Assembly: GCF_019097595.1 (NCBI RefSeq)
Contig: NC_080720.1
Span: 15,713,852-15,777,851, forward strand
Length of the DNA stretch: 64,000 nt
From: Hemibagrus wyckioides
Lineage: Eukaryota; Chordata; Actinopteri; Siluriformes; Bagridae
Direction of reading: 5' to 3'
Below the pieces are notes generated by a model. It ran no database searches. It was not told the origin of the DNA and was given only the letters and a program-made list of their open reading frames with translations. Both the position numbers and the translations under genes were made by a program. Of this stretch, positions 12,086-23,679 are shown in pieces; within the stretch, counting starts at the first letter, position 1, and each line of letters starts with the position of its first letter.

Positions 12086-12788
12086 GGGTAACATAGAAGA
12101 AAGGTAAACAAGTGGGTTCTTAAAACATATATGTATAGCAGCAGCTGGTGACAATATGAAGTTGATTATTTTCTTTTCTACAGACCTTATACCACGGTAA
12201 ATTGCTTAAATGAAACGTGTCATATTTTTGAGTTGTGGAACATCCACAAAACAAGTTCCCAGAGTTAGAAAAAAGCAGCAAGTTTTCACCTTTCTGTGTC
12301 CAAAATGGACCTGATGGGACATCTTTATCTCTGACTTTTACAAAGCACTGACACCTGAGACATCTTCCAAAAATTTGCTCACAAAACACCGCACCATATT
12401 AACAATTACATCATTTCATACAGCACATTCACCACATGTTTGTTGCTATAGAAACGATATAACATATTGACAAGGAGATTGGAGAAATCAGCACTACTGT
12501 GGTATAAATGTGCTGTAACAGTAGGAGAAATAGGACTGAATGATAAAGATTTTGGCTTGAACAAATCAACATGTTGAAGGTCATAAAGAGAAACCTAGTC
12601 TTTGTTTTTTGTTGTCTCAATGACGTTTTTTTTTAACATTTAAAAAGCAGCCACAAAACTTCTAACCTGTCTTCCTTTTTTAGAATATTTCTATTAATGC
12701 AATTATCATGGCCAACATATTTATCTTTCAGAATTTGCTGCTGTTACACCCTGGTCTTGAAAGGAAAATATAAAGAATAGCTGTATAC

Positions 12789-13140
12789 ACTCACCACCCA
12801 CTTTATTAGGAACACCTGCCCATTGATGCAGTTATCCAGTGAGCCAGTCATGTGGGAACAGCACAATGCATACAGTCATGCAGAGACAGGTCAAGAACCT
12901 CAGTTAATGTTCACACAAAACATCAGAATGGGGAAAATGTGATCTCTGTGTCTTTAATCATGGCATGGTTCTTGGTACCAGATGGGCTTGTTTGTGCATC
13001 TCAGACACCACTGATCTCCTGAGAATTAGACTGAACCAGTCACAAGACTTTACACAAGAATGGAACAAAAAACACTGAGCGATTGCCAGTTCTGTGCTGG
13101 GAAATGCCTTGCTGATGAGAGAGACTAGAGGAAAATTGTT
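12789..13140 (+). mobile_element. Degraded Tc1-like remnant (CACTTTATTAGGAACACC family)
   Basis: It begins with the widespread fish terminal sequence CACTTTATTAGGAACACCTG. Transposase-derived sequence follows (region resembling a GMVVGARRAG-type block, now broken). No open frame, and no right end found. Confidence 0.5.
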
Positions 13141-13479
13141 GAAGATTTTTTTCCCATTCTTCAGCTGATCCTGTGCCCATTTTGACCTTAGATTCTTGTT
13201 CTTGGAAGACATGAGGAGAATCTCTGTTGTAGCTCATCCATCTCAAGATTTGATGTTTTGTGTGTTCTGAGATGCTTTTCTGCTCACCATGGTTGTTAAG
13301 AGTGCTTATTTGAGATAGACTTCCTGTCAGTTTAGAATAAATTGGTCATTGCTCATTTGATCTCTCTCATCATCAAGGTATTTCAGCCTGCAGACCCTCT
13401 GCACACAGGATGGTTTTTGTTTTCCACACTATTCTTGTTTGATTTAAATATTGGGTGAACAGTGTAGGAAGTGGACGGA

Positions 13480-13552
13480 TGGATGGATCGATGGATAGAT
13501 GGATGGATGAATAGATGGATGGATGTATTGATGGATAAATAGATAGATAGAG
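13480..13552. repeat. (GGAT)n/(GATA)n microsatellite
   Basis: Imperfect tetranucleotides grading from GGAT to GATA. Confidence 0.85.
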
Positions 13553-13950
13553 CTACTATCTAGTATGGGTTTGTCACTAGTATGCTAGATAGTAGCATTT
13601 TGATGAAGTATAATCTGGCCCCTGTTGAAAAAAAAAGTTTGGACCCTCCTAGTATAGAGTGTAAAAAGAAACCCATGTTAGACTGAATAAAAAGTCATGA
13701 TTTGAACTTGAGAGCAGTCATGATCGTTTGAATTGTCCACATCTGTGTGAATATTTATTTATTTATTTATGTTTATTCTTCTTATTTTTTATTGATTATA
13801 TTTGGCAGCATGCCCGTGGTTAGTTCTCTATTATACACATGCACTCACGCAATCAGGCCTCACCCTGCTTGTGAAGAAACACTGGGCTGAGTGAAAAGAA
13901 TGGCTGAGTCTGTCACAAACGGTTGGCCTAAATGACAGGTGCAGCAGCTG

Positions 13951-13967
13951 TGTGTGTGTGTATGAGC

Positions 13968-14002
<35 letters not shown>

Positions 14003-14005
14003 CGC

Positions 14006-14037
<32 letters not shown>

Positions 14038-14041
14038 GCGC
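13951..14041. repeat. (GT)n/(GC)n alternating purine-pyrimidine tract
   Basis: About 90 bases alternate purine and pyrimidine, with internal CGCGCG blocks. This is a potential Z-DNA-forming repeat in lpin3 intron 1. Confidence 0.85.
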
Positions 14042-14879
14042 ACGCCTGCAGACATCTGTGATTAAAAATTGGGCCAGCATATATTTGCATGTATGTTCTC
14101 TTTGTTTATGAGGAAAGTGTGTGTGTGTGTCTGTGTGTGTAAGAGAGAAAGAGAATGTGAGAGAATGAGTTTGAGCAAGAGTGTGATTGCTCTGTGTAAA
14201 AGAGTGTATAGAGAGAGCGTGTGTGTGTGGGGGGGTACGTGCATGTGTATGTGTGCGTGTAGAGTGGATAATAGTGGCTGAATGCGCTGGGTCTCTCTCA
14301 TATTGTCATTATCAGCAGTATCACTGTTCTGTCCGTTCCACATACTGACGTTACACCAGTACCATTGGCCTTCTCGCAAAAAGCCACAGATCTAGAGGAG
14401 AGCTGAGAGAACGAGGCCCTGTATTTATATCACCACTTTATAAACCAGATACTCTACACACTCTGTATTCAGACAGAGAGATGGGAAGAGAGATAGGGAG
14501 ATAGTGTTTATCTGTGGACCAGGGTGTGATGCAGATTTGGGGATGAAGGTAATATTAATATTGGATGGCACCTGTGGTGTGGAGGGTATCAGACGTTGTA
14601 GGGAAGGGACATCTCCATCCCTCGCTATGGGTAAGAGGTCTCTTTAAAACTACTGTAAAATTTTGGCTTAGCGGCAAATTTAATCATTCAGTTTTGGGCA
14701 TCTTTGTTGGGATTAGTCCAAAATTATTCGGACGGTTCTGCTGTGTGTATTTATACATGGAGACTTTGTGACATGTTCATCGGAGCTGAGGCATGATGAC
14801 AGATACGTTTCCCTGCTTTAAGTGTTGTTAGTACATTTTTTAGTCATTGCCATACAAAACAAAAAAAAAATCATTCAAG

Positions 14880-15150
14880 CGGTTTTGCACCCATCTGTGT
14901 AGAGTTCAGATTCACATGTACTCCATATGTCTGTGGGTTTCCTCAGGGTTCTTGGGTCCCCCCTCCCACTGTTGGAAAACATAACAGTAAAACCGTGGAT
15001 TGGCTAAGATAAATTCTATGCATGAAGAGTGCATATCAGAGTGTGTGTGTGTAGTGTCCTGTGACAGACTTGCATCCCATCTAGGGTGTATTCCTGCCTT
15101 TCTTGGGATAGTCCCTGATAAGATAAATCAGTTAATGACAGTGAGTGAGA
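14880..15150 (+). mobile_element. tRNA-derived SINE, degraded
   Basis: Recognisable body blocks are a TCCATATGTCTGTGGGTTTCC region and CATCCCATCTAGGGTGTATT, ending in a GATAAATCAGTTAATGACAG tail. The same SINE family recurs at 24815, 33880, 55108, 55848 (minus), 58262 (minus) and 58670. The tRNA head is mostly lost here. Confidence 0.5.
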
Positions 15151-15861
15151 GAGTGAGTGATTTGTACCAATTAGTCATTTTTTTGTCAAATTTTTCAACA
15201 TACCTTGTTTTTACAGTGTATTTTATTTAACACCAAGCCTTATTGCCTCATATGTTTTCTTATCAATTACTCATTTGTGTAGGTCACGTGACTCCACGTA
15301 ATTGCTCATCTTTGTCCTAGATACTTTTCGTGATACGTTTGTGGAACACGGCCAAAGCCACATTGCGGCAAGGGCTTGTCGTTAAGTTCTTGCATAATCT
15401 TTTAAAAAGCTGTCATTAAAATGAAAACTTTGACTTTTGACTTGACTTTGAAAGGCACAAATAGAAATTTTTAGTACAAATGGAAACAATAAATAGAAGT
15501 TGCTGCTCATCCATTTTATCAGTATAAATGTTATGCTTGTTTTCTGCCATGCTTGACCTCAGGAGATCATCAGGATGTCCTGCTGTTGATCACAGACCAG
15601 ACTTTGATCTGTTTGTGGAATGTGGTAGACTCTCACTTGATTAGTCATTGACTCTGAATCCAAAGGTTACCGTCATGCTCCATGTTAAGCTTCTTAAGCA
15701 TCACTAAATAGCTTGGGAATTGGTGAAGACTGATACGGTAGAACAGTCAAGCCTTTTTTCCAGTGTACAATTTTCTTTCTAATTCTTTGTTTTAGCTTTA
15801 TTTATTTTATTTGTGTTGGATCATTTAGACAGTCTCTGTCTCCCTTTCTCAGTCCCAGACC

Positions 15862-18800
15862 ATGAACTACGTTGGCCAGTTGGCAGAGACAGTCTTTGTA
15901 ACTGTTAAGGAGCTTTATCGTGGACTAAACCCCGCTACACTCACCGGTGGGATTGATGTCATCGTTGTGCGTCAGCCAGACGACAGTCTCCAGTGCTCGC
16001 CTTTCCATGTGCGCTTTGGAAAACTGGGAGTTCTTCGCTCCAAGGAGAAAGTGGTAAGGGACAGGGCAGCATTGATTGAAGTGTGATGGTGTGGCGTAGA
16101 CTTATAAGTGAATCTGAAATTTATAAATAATGGTACACCATTACTTAACTCTATATTGGTATAAACATGAGAAATAAAGATATTTCAAGGTGTGTGTCTC
16201 ATAAAAATGCTTCTATATGAGAGAGAGAGAGTAATTTACCAACTATTTAAAACATACTCTAGCTGTTTTCCCCATATAAATAAATACACTAAACTTCTAT
16301 TGCAGTATTTTATGGTATTTAAAATCATCTGTTATGAAATTGCTCCATTGTAAGGAGGCATATATATAATATCCACCACTCAAATGATCATGTCACCCCA
16401 TGTCAAGTGGTTGGGGTTTTCAGTCGCAGGTCAGATGCATTCAGTAGTGCACTAAAAAGCACCTCAAATTTGAACATCAGCTGCCATTTTTTTATTTTAA
16501 ATATAAAAACGCATGAATATTTGTAAACACATGTGAAAGCATGGCAGGGTTCGAAATCTTCCGACTTTTACATAAATTTGCAATTTGTCCTCGGATAAAA
16601 CCTGTTTGTTCTGCTTTTATTCCTGAAATATTTTCCTTATATCCTATGGGTAACCTTGAAGTTTTGAAAGCTGTGGTTTATCCTGCTGTCTTGATTTTAT
16701 TATTATAATGTAATTTGTATGACATGGCATGTCAGCTTTTGGTACATAGAAATGCTGTCTCTGGTGCTGTGTGAGTTCTTCATATTAGTGGCATACTGGA
16801 TTCTTGCTGAACACACCAGTCCAACTTGTATGCATGGAGACTAATGAATGAAAATTTAATGTTACTTGCTAATGTTAATATTACTTATTTTTTCCTAATT
16901 AAAAGATCACCATCCCAAAACTATCATACACTATATTGCCAAAAGTATTTGCTCACCCATCCAAATAATCAGAATCAGGTGTTCCAATCACTTCCATGGC
17001 CACAGGTGTATAAAATCAAGCACCTAGGCATGCAGACTGTTTTTACAAACATTTGTGAAAGAATGGGTCGCTCTCAGGAGCTCAGTGAATTCCAGCGTGG
17101 AACTGTGATAGGATGCCACCTGTGCAACAAATCCAGTCGTGAAATTTCCTCGCTCCTAAATATTCCACAGTCAACTGTCAGCTGTATTATAAGAACGTGG
17201 AAGTGTTTGGGAACGACAGCAACTCAGCCACGAAGTGGTAGGCCACGTAAACTGACGGAGCGGGGTCAGCGTATGCTGAGGTGCATAGTGAGAAGAGGTC
17301 ACCAACTTTCTGCAGAGTCAATCGCTACAGACCTCCAAACTTCATGTGGCCTTCAGATTAGCTCAAGAACAGTGCGCAGAGAGCTTCATGGAATGGGTTT
17401 CCATGGCCAAGCAGCTGCATCCAAGCCATACATCACCAAGTGCAATGCAAAGCGTCGGATGCAGTGGTGTAAAGCACGCCGCCACTGGACTCTAGAGCAG
17501 TGGAGACGCGTTCTCTGGAGTGACGAATCGCGCTTCTCCATCTGGCAATCTGATGGACGAGTCTGGGTTTGGTGGTTGCCAGGAGAACGGTACTTGTCTG
17601 ACTGCATTGTGCCAAGTGTAAAGTTTGGTGGAGGGGGGATTATGGTGTGGGGTTGTTTTTCAGGAGCTGGGCTTGGCCCCTTAGTTCCAGTGAAAGGAAC
17701 TCTGAATGCTTCAGCATACCAAGACATTTTGGACAATTCCATGCTCCCAACTTTGTGGGAACAGTTTGGAGCTGGCCCCTTCCTCTTCCAACATGACTGT
17801 GCACCAGTGCACAAAGCAAGGTCCATAAAGACATGGATGACAGAGTCTGGTGTGGATGAACTTGACTGGCCTGCACAGAGTCCTGACCTCAACCCGATAG
17901 AACACCTTTGGGATGAATTAGAGCGGAGACTGAGAGCCAGACCTTCTCATCCAACATCAGTGTGTGACCTCACAAATGCACTTCTGGAAGAATGGTCAAA
18001 AATTCCCATAAACACACTCCTAAACCTTGTGGACAGCCTTCCCAGAAGAGTTGAAGCTGTTATAGCTGCAAAGGGTGGACCGACGTCATATTGAACCCTA
18101 TGGATTAGGAATGGGATGTCACTTAAGTTCATATGCGAGTCAAGGCAGGTGAGCGAATACTTTTGGCAATATAGTGTATCTACCTGTACCTAAAATAAAC
18201 ATGCCATCTGCCTAATGTCAGAGAAAAGCTAATGTTCTATATTGAACTCAGTAAAACTAAATGCTGAAAATAGCTTGTGTAGTTTATCTTTTATCTGATA
18301 CATGTTTATTTCTAGGTGGATATTGAGATCAATGGGGAGCCGGTTGACCTGCACATGAAGCTTGGGGACAATGGAGAAGCATTTTTTGTGGAAGAGAATG
18401 AAAGCTTGGAGGTATTAAGGAAGTGTCAGTGACCATACAGTGTGGTGTTTAGAAAGTCTGTTTTAAAATAATTGCAGAACTGTAAGAATCCTATTTACTA
18501 CAAGCTGTAATTAATCTAGAATATATTGTTTATCTATCAGGCAGAAGTGCCAGCTCACCTTTGCACCTCGCCCATCCCCATGGAGGTTCCAGAAATTTCA
18601 GAAGTGGCCGAGTCTCCCACCAGCACCGCCTCATCTTCGTCAACCCGGAGGAAAAAACGGCGCAAGAAACGTACCCGATCTGACGTACACCTCCATGAGG
18701 ATGTTAGCTCCTCCTCAGAGGAGAGAGAGACCCCAGAACAGGATGTCCTGAAAGAGGAGTCTGTGTTCATGGCGAGGTTGGAGCTTTCATTCAGCTTGGG

Positions 18801-21800
18801 AAATACTATAATAAGCTTTGGTTGTGAGCGTACAGCTCAGATTATGTCGGTTTAAAAGGAACACATGCTCATTCATGGAATTTTCCAGTCAGTCATTTAT
18901 GTGGCAACAGCACAGTGCTTACAGTCATGCAGATTCTGGTCAAGATCTTCAGTTCACAATCAGACAGCAGAACGAGGAAAGAATGTGATCTGAGCTCAAA
19001 CCAGTCTGGCTATTCTCCTCTGACCTCTCTCATTAAAAAGGCAGAAGTCACTTAGATCATACTGAGTTCTCTTCTTCTTTTTCAACTTCATCTGATGAGC
19101 GTTAGTATTTTAAGGCAAAAGTTCAGTTAATAGAAACAACTGTTTGCCATCTCTGCTCATGGTGTCGCTAACATTGTGGTATTAACCACTTCCGATTTGG
19201 AAGTGGATTTTTTCACACAAGTGGAGTAATTCACACAGTGAGCAGTCTCAGTGTGGTTATACTAAATATAAGCACTCTTGGAACACCACTCAGCCAATCA
19301 AATTAGACCAGAACTGATTGTTTTATATATGGAGTTATCGCATATCCAAGTTATATTGTCATTTTGTTTTAATTATTTTTCTTCTGCACTGTGAATATTT
19401 CAGGTTGGTGTATGGTCTGAATGAATCGGATATTGATTTTTTTTTTTGTGCATGTGTGTTTCTGTAGTAAGTCTGTGTATTACTCTCTGTCTGAGGAACC
19501 AGATGTGCTTGGATATCAGGCAGGAAACTTGCATCCTTATTCTGATGGAGAGTGTTCACCTAATGAAAGGTAATAATATGCATCACAGAGCCTCTCACTC
19601 AATGAACAAATCTGAACATATGTTTAGTCTTCATTATTTACGATGCATATATTTCACTAAATCCACTTGATTGGTTCTCACAGTCTCTCCTTGCATTATG
19701 TCTTTTGAATGAGCGTACTACTGTACATGCTGTTTAGTGTATTTTTTTCAACTTAGCAGCTCTATATACACTATATTGCCAAAAGTATTCGCTCACCCAT
19801 TCAAATAATCAGAATCAGGTGTTCCAATCACTTCCATGGCCACAGGTGTATAAAATCAAGCACCTAGGCATGCAGACTGTTTTTACAAACATTTGTGAAA
19901 GAATGGGTCGCTCTCAGGAGCTCAGTGAATTCCAGCGTGGAACTGTGATAGGATGCCACCTGTGCAACAAATCCAGTCGTGAAATTTCCTCGCTCCTAAA
20001 TATTCCACAGTCAACTGTCAGCTGTATTATAAGAACGTGGAAGTGTTTGGGAACGACAGCAACTCGGCCACAAAGTGGTAGGCCACGTAAACTGATGGAG
20101 CGGGGTCAGCGGATGCTGAGGCACATAGTGTGAAGAGGTCGCCAACTTTCTGCAGAGTCAATCGCTACAGTGGTGTAAAGCACGCCGCCACTGGACTCTA
20201 GAGCAGTGGAGACGCGTTCTCTGGAGTGACGAATCGCGCTTCTCCATCTGGCAATCTGATGGACGAGTCTGGGTTTGGCGGTGGCCAGGAGAACGGTACT
20301 TGTCTGACTGCATTGTGCCAAGTGTAAAGTTTGGTGGAGGGGGGATTATGGTGTGGGGTTGTTTTTCAGGAGCTGGGCTTGGCCCCTTAGTTCCAGTGAA
20401 AGGAACTCTGAATGCTTCAGCATACCATGACATTTTGGACAATTCCATGCTCCCAACTTTGTGGGAACAGTTTGGAGCTGGCCCCTTCCTCTTCCAACAT
20501 GACTGTGCACCAGTGCACAAAGCAAGGTCCATAAAGACATGGATGACAGAGTCTGGTGTGGATGAACTTGACTGGCCTGCACAGAGTCCTGACCTCAACC
20601 CGATAGAACACCTTTGGGATGAATTAGAGCGGAGACTGAGAGCCAGGCCTTCTCGTCCAACATCAGTGTGTGACCTCACAAATGCGCTTCTGGAAGAATG
20701 GTCAAAAGTTCCCATAAACACACTCCTAAACCTTGTGGACAGCCTTCCCAGAAGAGTTGAAGCTGTTATAGCTGCAAAGGGTGGACCGACGTCATATTGA
20801 ACCCTATGGATTAGGAATGGGATGTCACTTAAGTTCATATGCGAGTTAAGGCAGGTGAGCGAATACTTTTGGCAATATAGTGTACATATGAGGGTAAACT
20901 GTGAACTTGAATGAGAATAGAAGCAGTACTTTATATTGTTCTCATTTCTCCATCTACCTATTTCACACTCTCCTTCACAGCTTGTTCTATAGTCGACCCT
21001 CCTCTCCTAAGAGTGACTCTGAGTTGTTGGTAAAGCCTCAGGAAGCATCAGGGCCTCAGATGCAGTGGAACTGGGGTGGATTTCCCAAGGTGATCTGCTT
21101 TCTTCCTAGAAAACATCATCTCTTTTTCTGTCCCAGCAAATCACCCCTTATCTGATATACTGTGTTATGGCTGCAGGTGTGTCCAGCAGAGCGAGGAAGC
21201 ACAGAGTGGCTCTGCAGCCCCCCATCTCTCGTTACACCATCTGAGCGCTCCCACTTCCGCACCATCCAACGGCAGGCCTCATTCAACATGGACCCTTCCG
21301 AACCCTTGACCACTGTAACTGTATTGAGACCAGAACCTAGAGTTTCCCACTCTACCCCAAACACAGATGCTTCTTCTTCCCCACTTGCACCTGCAGTGGG
21401 TTCTGAGCAACAGAACACTTCAGAACTGGAGGCCCTGAGTGGCCTGAATGATAGCATGGCTAACACAGTTAGCACATGTGGCACAGACTGTGACACTAGA
21501 ACTGCAAATCAAGAAAACACTGCAAGTCCTTCTAACGCTAATAGGGTAGTCAGTGTTATTAATGACGTTAGTAAAAAGCCTGCCATCTTGATTTGCTCTG
21601 AATACCAGGCAAGCTCTGTTAATGTATTGGGTACAGCTGACACGAGTAGCATGGCTCCATTGGAAGCATTAGCTACCCCCGTCAATAAAATCAGTACTTT
21701 AACCGAGACTCAACACACTACTGCAGAAATGGGATCTTTGGTAGAGAGAGACAGTGGTATTGAAGCACTGATAGAAGGATTTGCAGAGGAGGAAGGAAAG

Positions 21801-23645
21801 GTGGCACAGGAGGGTGAGGCTACTGTGGCTCCGCACACGAATCAAGAAGCAAAGAGTGTTGGGGTTATAGAACATGTGGAATCTGTTAAATTAGAGGACA
21901 AGTCTGGCTTCTACCAGTCAACTAAAGCAGCAGAATCCTCGGAAAAGAAAAAGGGTTGGTTTTAAGCCCAGGCCCTGATTGTGCCACACACGATTGAGTT
22001 TGTAGTTCTTTGTAGTTTTTTGATGAGTTGTCTCACATGATTCCTCATCCATGTCTCTTCTCACCATATCATTGTACAGGCAAACGCAGTCAGCATGTGG
22101 GGCCAGCAGATATCTATCTGGACGATTTGTCCAAACTTGTCCCTGAGGTGGTTGCACTTTATTTTCCCAAAAGGTGAGACTTTTAATTTTCTTATGATTT
22201 ATCATGAGAAATGACCTAAGCCATTAGAGATAAACTAACAGACAGACTATACGTAATATTTGTATTTACAGTATGTGTAGGTATTATGGCTTGTTCTGTG
22301 TAGATCAGTACAAGACTCATATTACATACAGAACATACTGTACCGGTGATATATAACAAGCACCAAAACTAAAATCTATTTGGAGTAATAAAACAGTATT
22401 TAATCATTAGAAAGAATTTTACCTGATGTAAATTGTTAGTATTAATGCATTACAGATCACAAATGTACAGATAATAGGTGTGCTAAAATGTTTTATTTCA
22501 CTGTTGTTTGTAGCTCTAATTGGTTTTCATTGTGGGTTTTGTCTCTCGCTATCCAGTGAAGGTGAATCTCCTTCCCAGGGTGATGCTGAGCTGGGTTCAG
22601 TCCCACCCATACCGTCCCCACAGTCAGGCCAACAGTCTCCTCAGTCTCTAAGCACTGCCAATGTGGACAGTGGGACTGAGTATCTCTCAGACTCTACCAC
22701 TGACACTCTGGACGTTACCATGTCCCTCTGTGGAACTGAGGGATACTCCAGGAAGATAAAAAAAGGTAGAGAAAGCATGAACACTAATTAAAAAATGAGT
22801 TTCCAGTGTAGCGTTGTAGTCTTACAATACTGCACACTGAACACCAAGTCTCAGTCTGATATTTTGCACCAAGTGAAGTGCTGGCTGTAAATATTAGTCC
22901 ACCTATCTGTTCTGTCCTATATACTTCCCAAAAAAACAAGCATAATAAGCTATGTGTAATGATATTCCAGTTCAGAAGGTTTCCCAAACTGTCAGTGAGC
23001 AACTGTATTAAAAGATCAAAATATCAAAATACCGTCTCTGTAAAACTTCTATATAGATAGCAAGGTGACAGAAATAAAAAAAACGTTTCTATGTATTTGA
23101 AACGGAAACGCTCATGATTAAAAGATTCATTTCTAAACATTATTTCTTAACAGTGGTACCTCGGTGTTCGAACTTAATTTGTTCCAAAAGTCTGGTCGAA
23201 TACTGATTTGGTTGAAAACCGAATTCTTTTTCCCCATAGGAAATCATGTAAAACAAATTAATCTGTTTCAACTCGATGGTTGATCTCACAACTTTCCTCT
23301 TGGCAACATTGATGCCTGATTTTCCCTTTTTTGGAGACATGGCTAGAGAAATTATACCACAAAAGATAGCTTGGGGTTATAACACAAGCACTCACAGATG
23401 ATGCTTTCAGAAAGATGACGTGCATAAACTGCTTCATCTCTACTGTCCACGCCAGGGTACACCGCTTGGAAAGCTACTCAGCCCCTGTAAAAATGCTGCA
23501 GTTCTTTATAAACTGTACACAAATTGGTGATCGCCTCAGTCCCCTTTAAATTTCATATGAAAACGGCGGCAGACTTCAGCTCCTCCCCGTCTTTCAGCGC
23601 GTTCTTCAATCCGCAGACCGTGGCATCGCAGAGCGAGGATCAGAG

Positions 23646-23679
<34 letters not shown>

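Noticed and set aside
17386..17892. 168-codon minus-strand frame, and similar ones at 20158-20838
   Set aside because: Antisense shadows of the Tc1 transposase; the plus strand has the DDE motifs.
18777..18855. Read-through extension of lpin3 exon 18541 to the stop at 18855
   Set aside because: A donor at 18776 joins in phase to the exon at 19468 and restores the conserved HPYSDGE block; the extension matches nothing in lipins.
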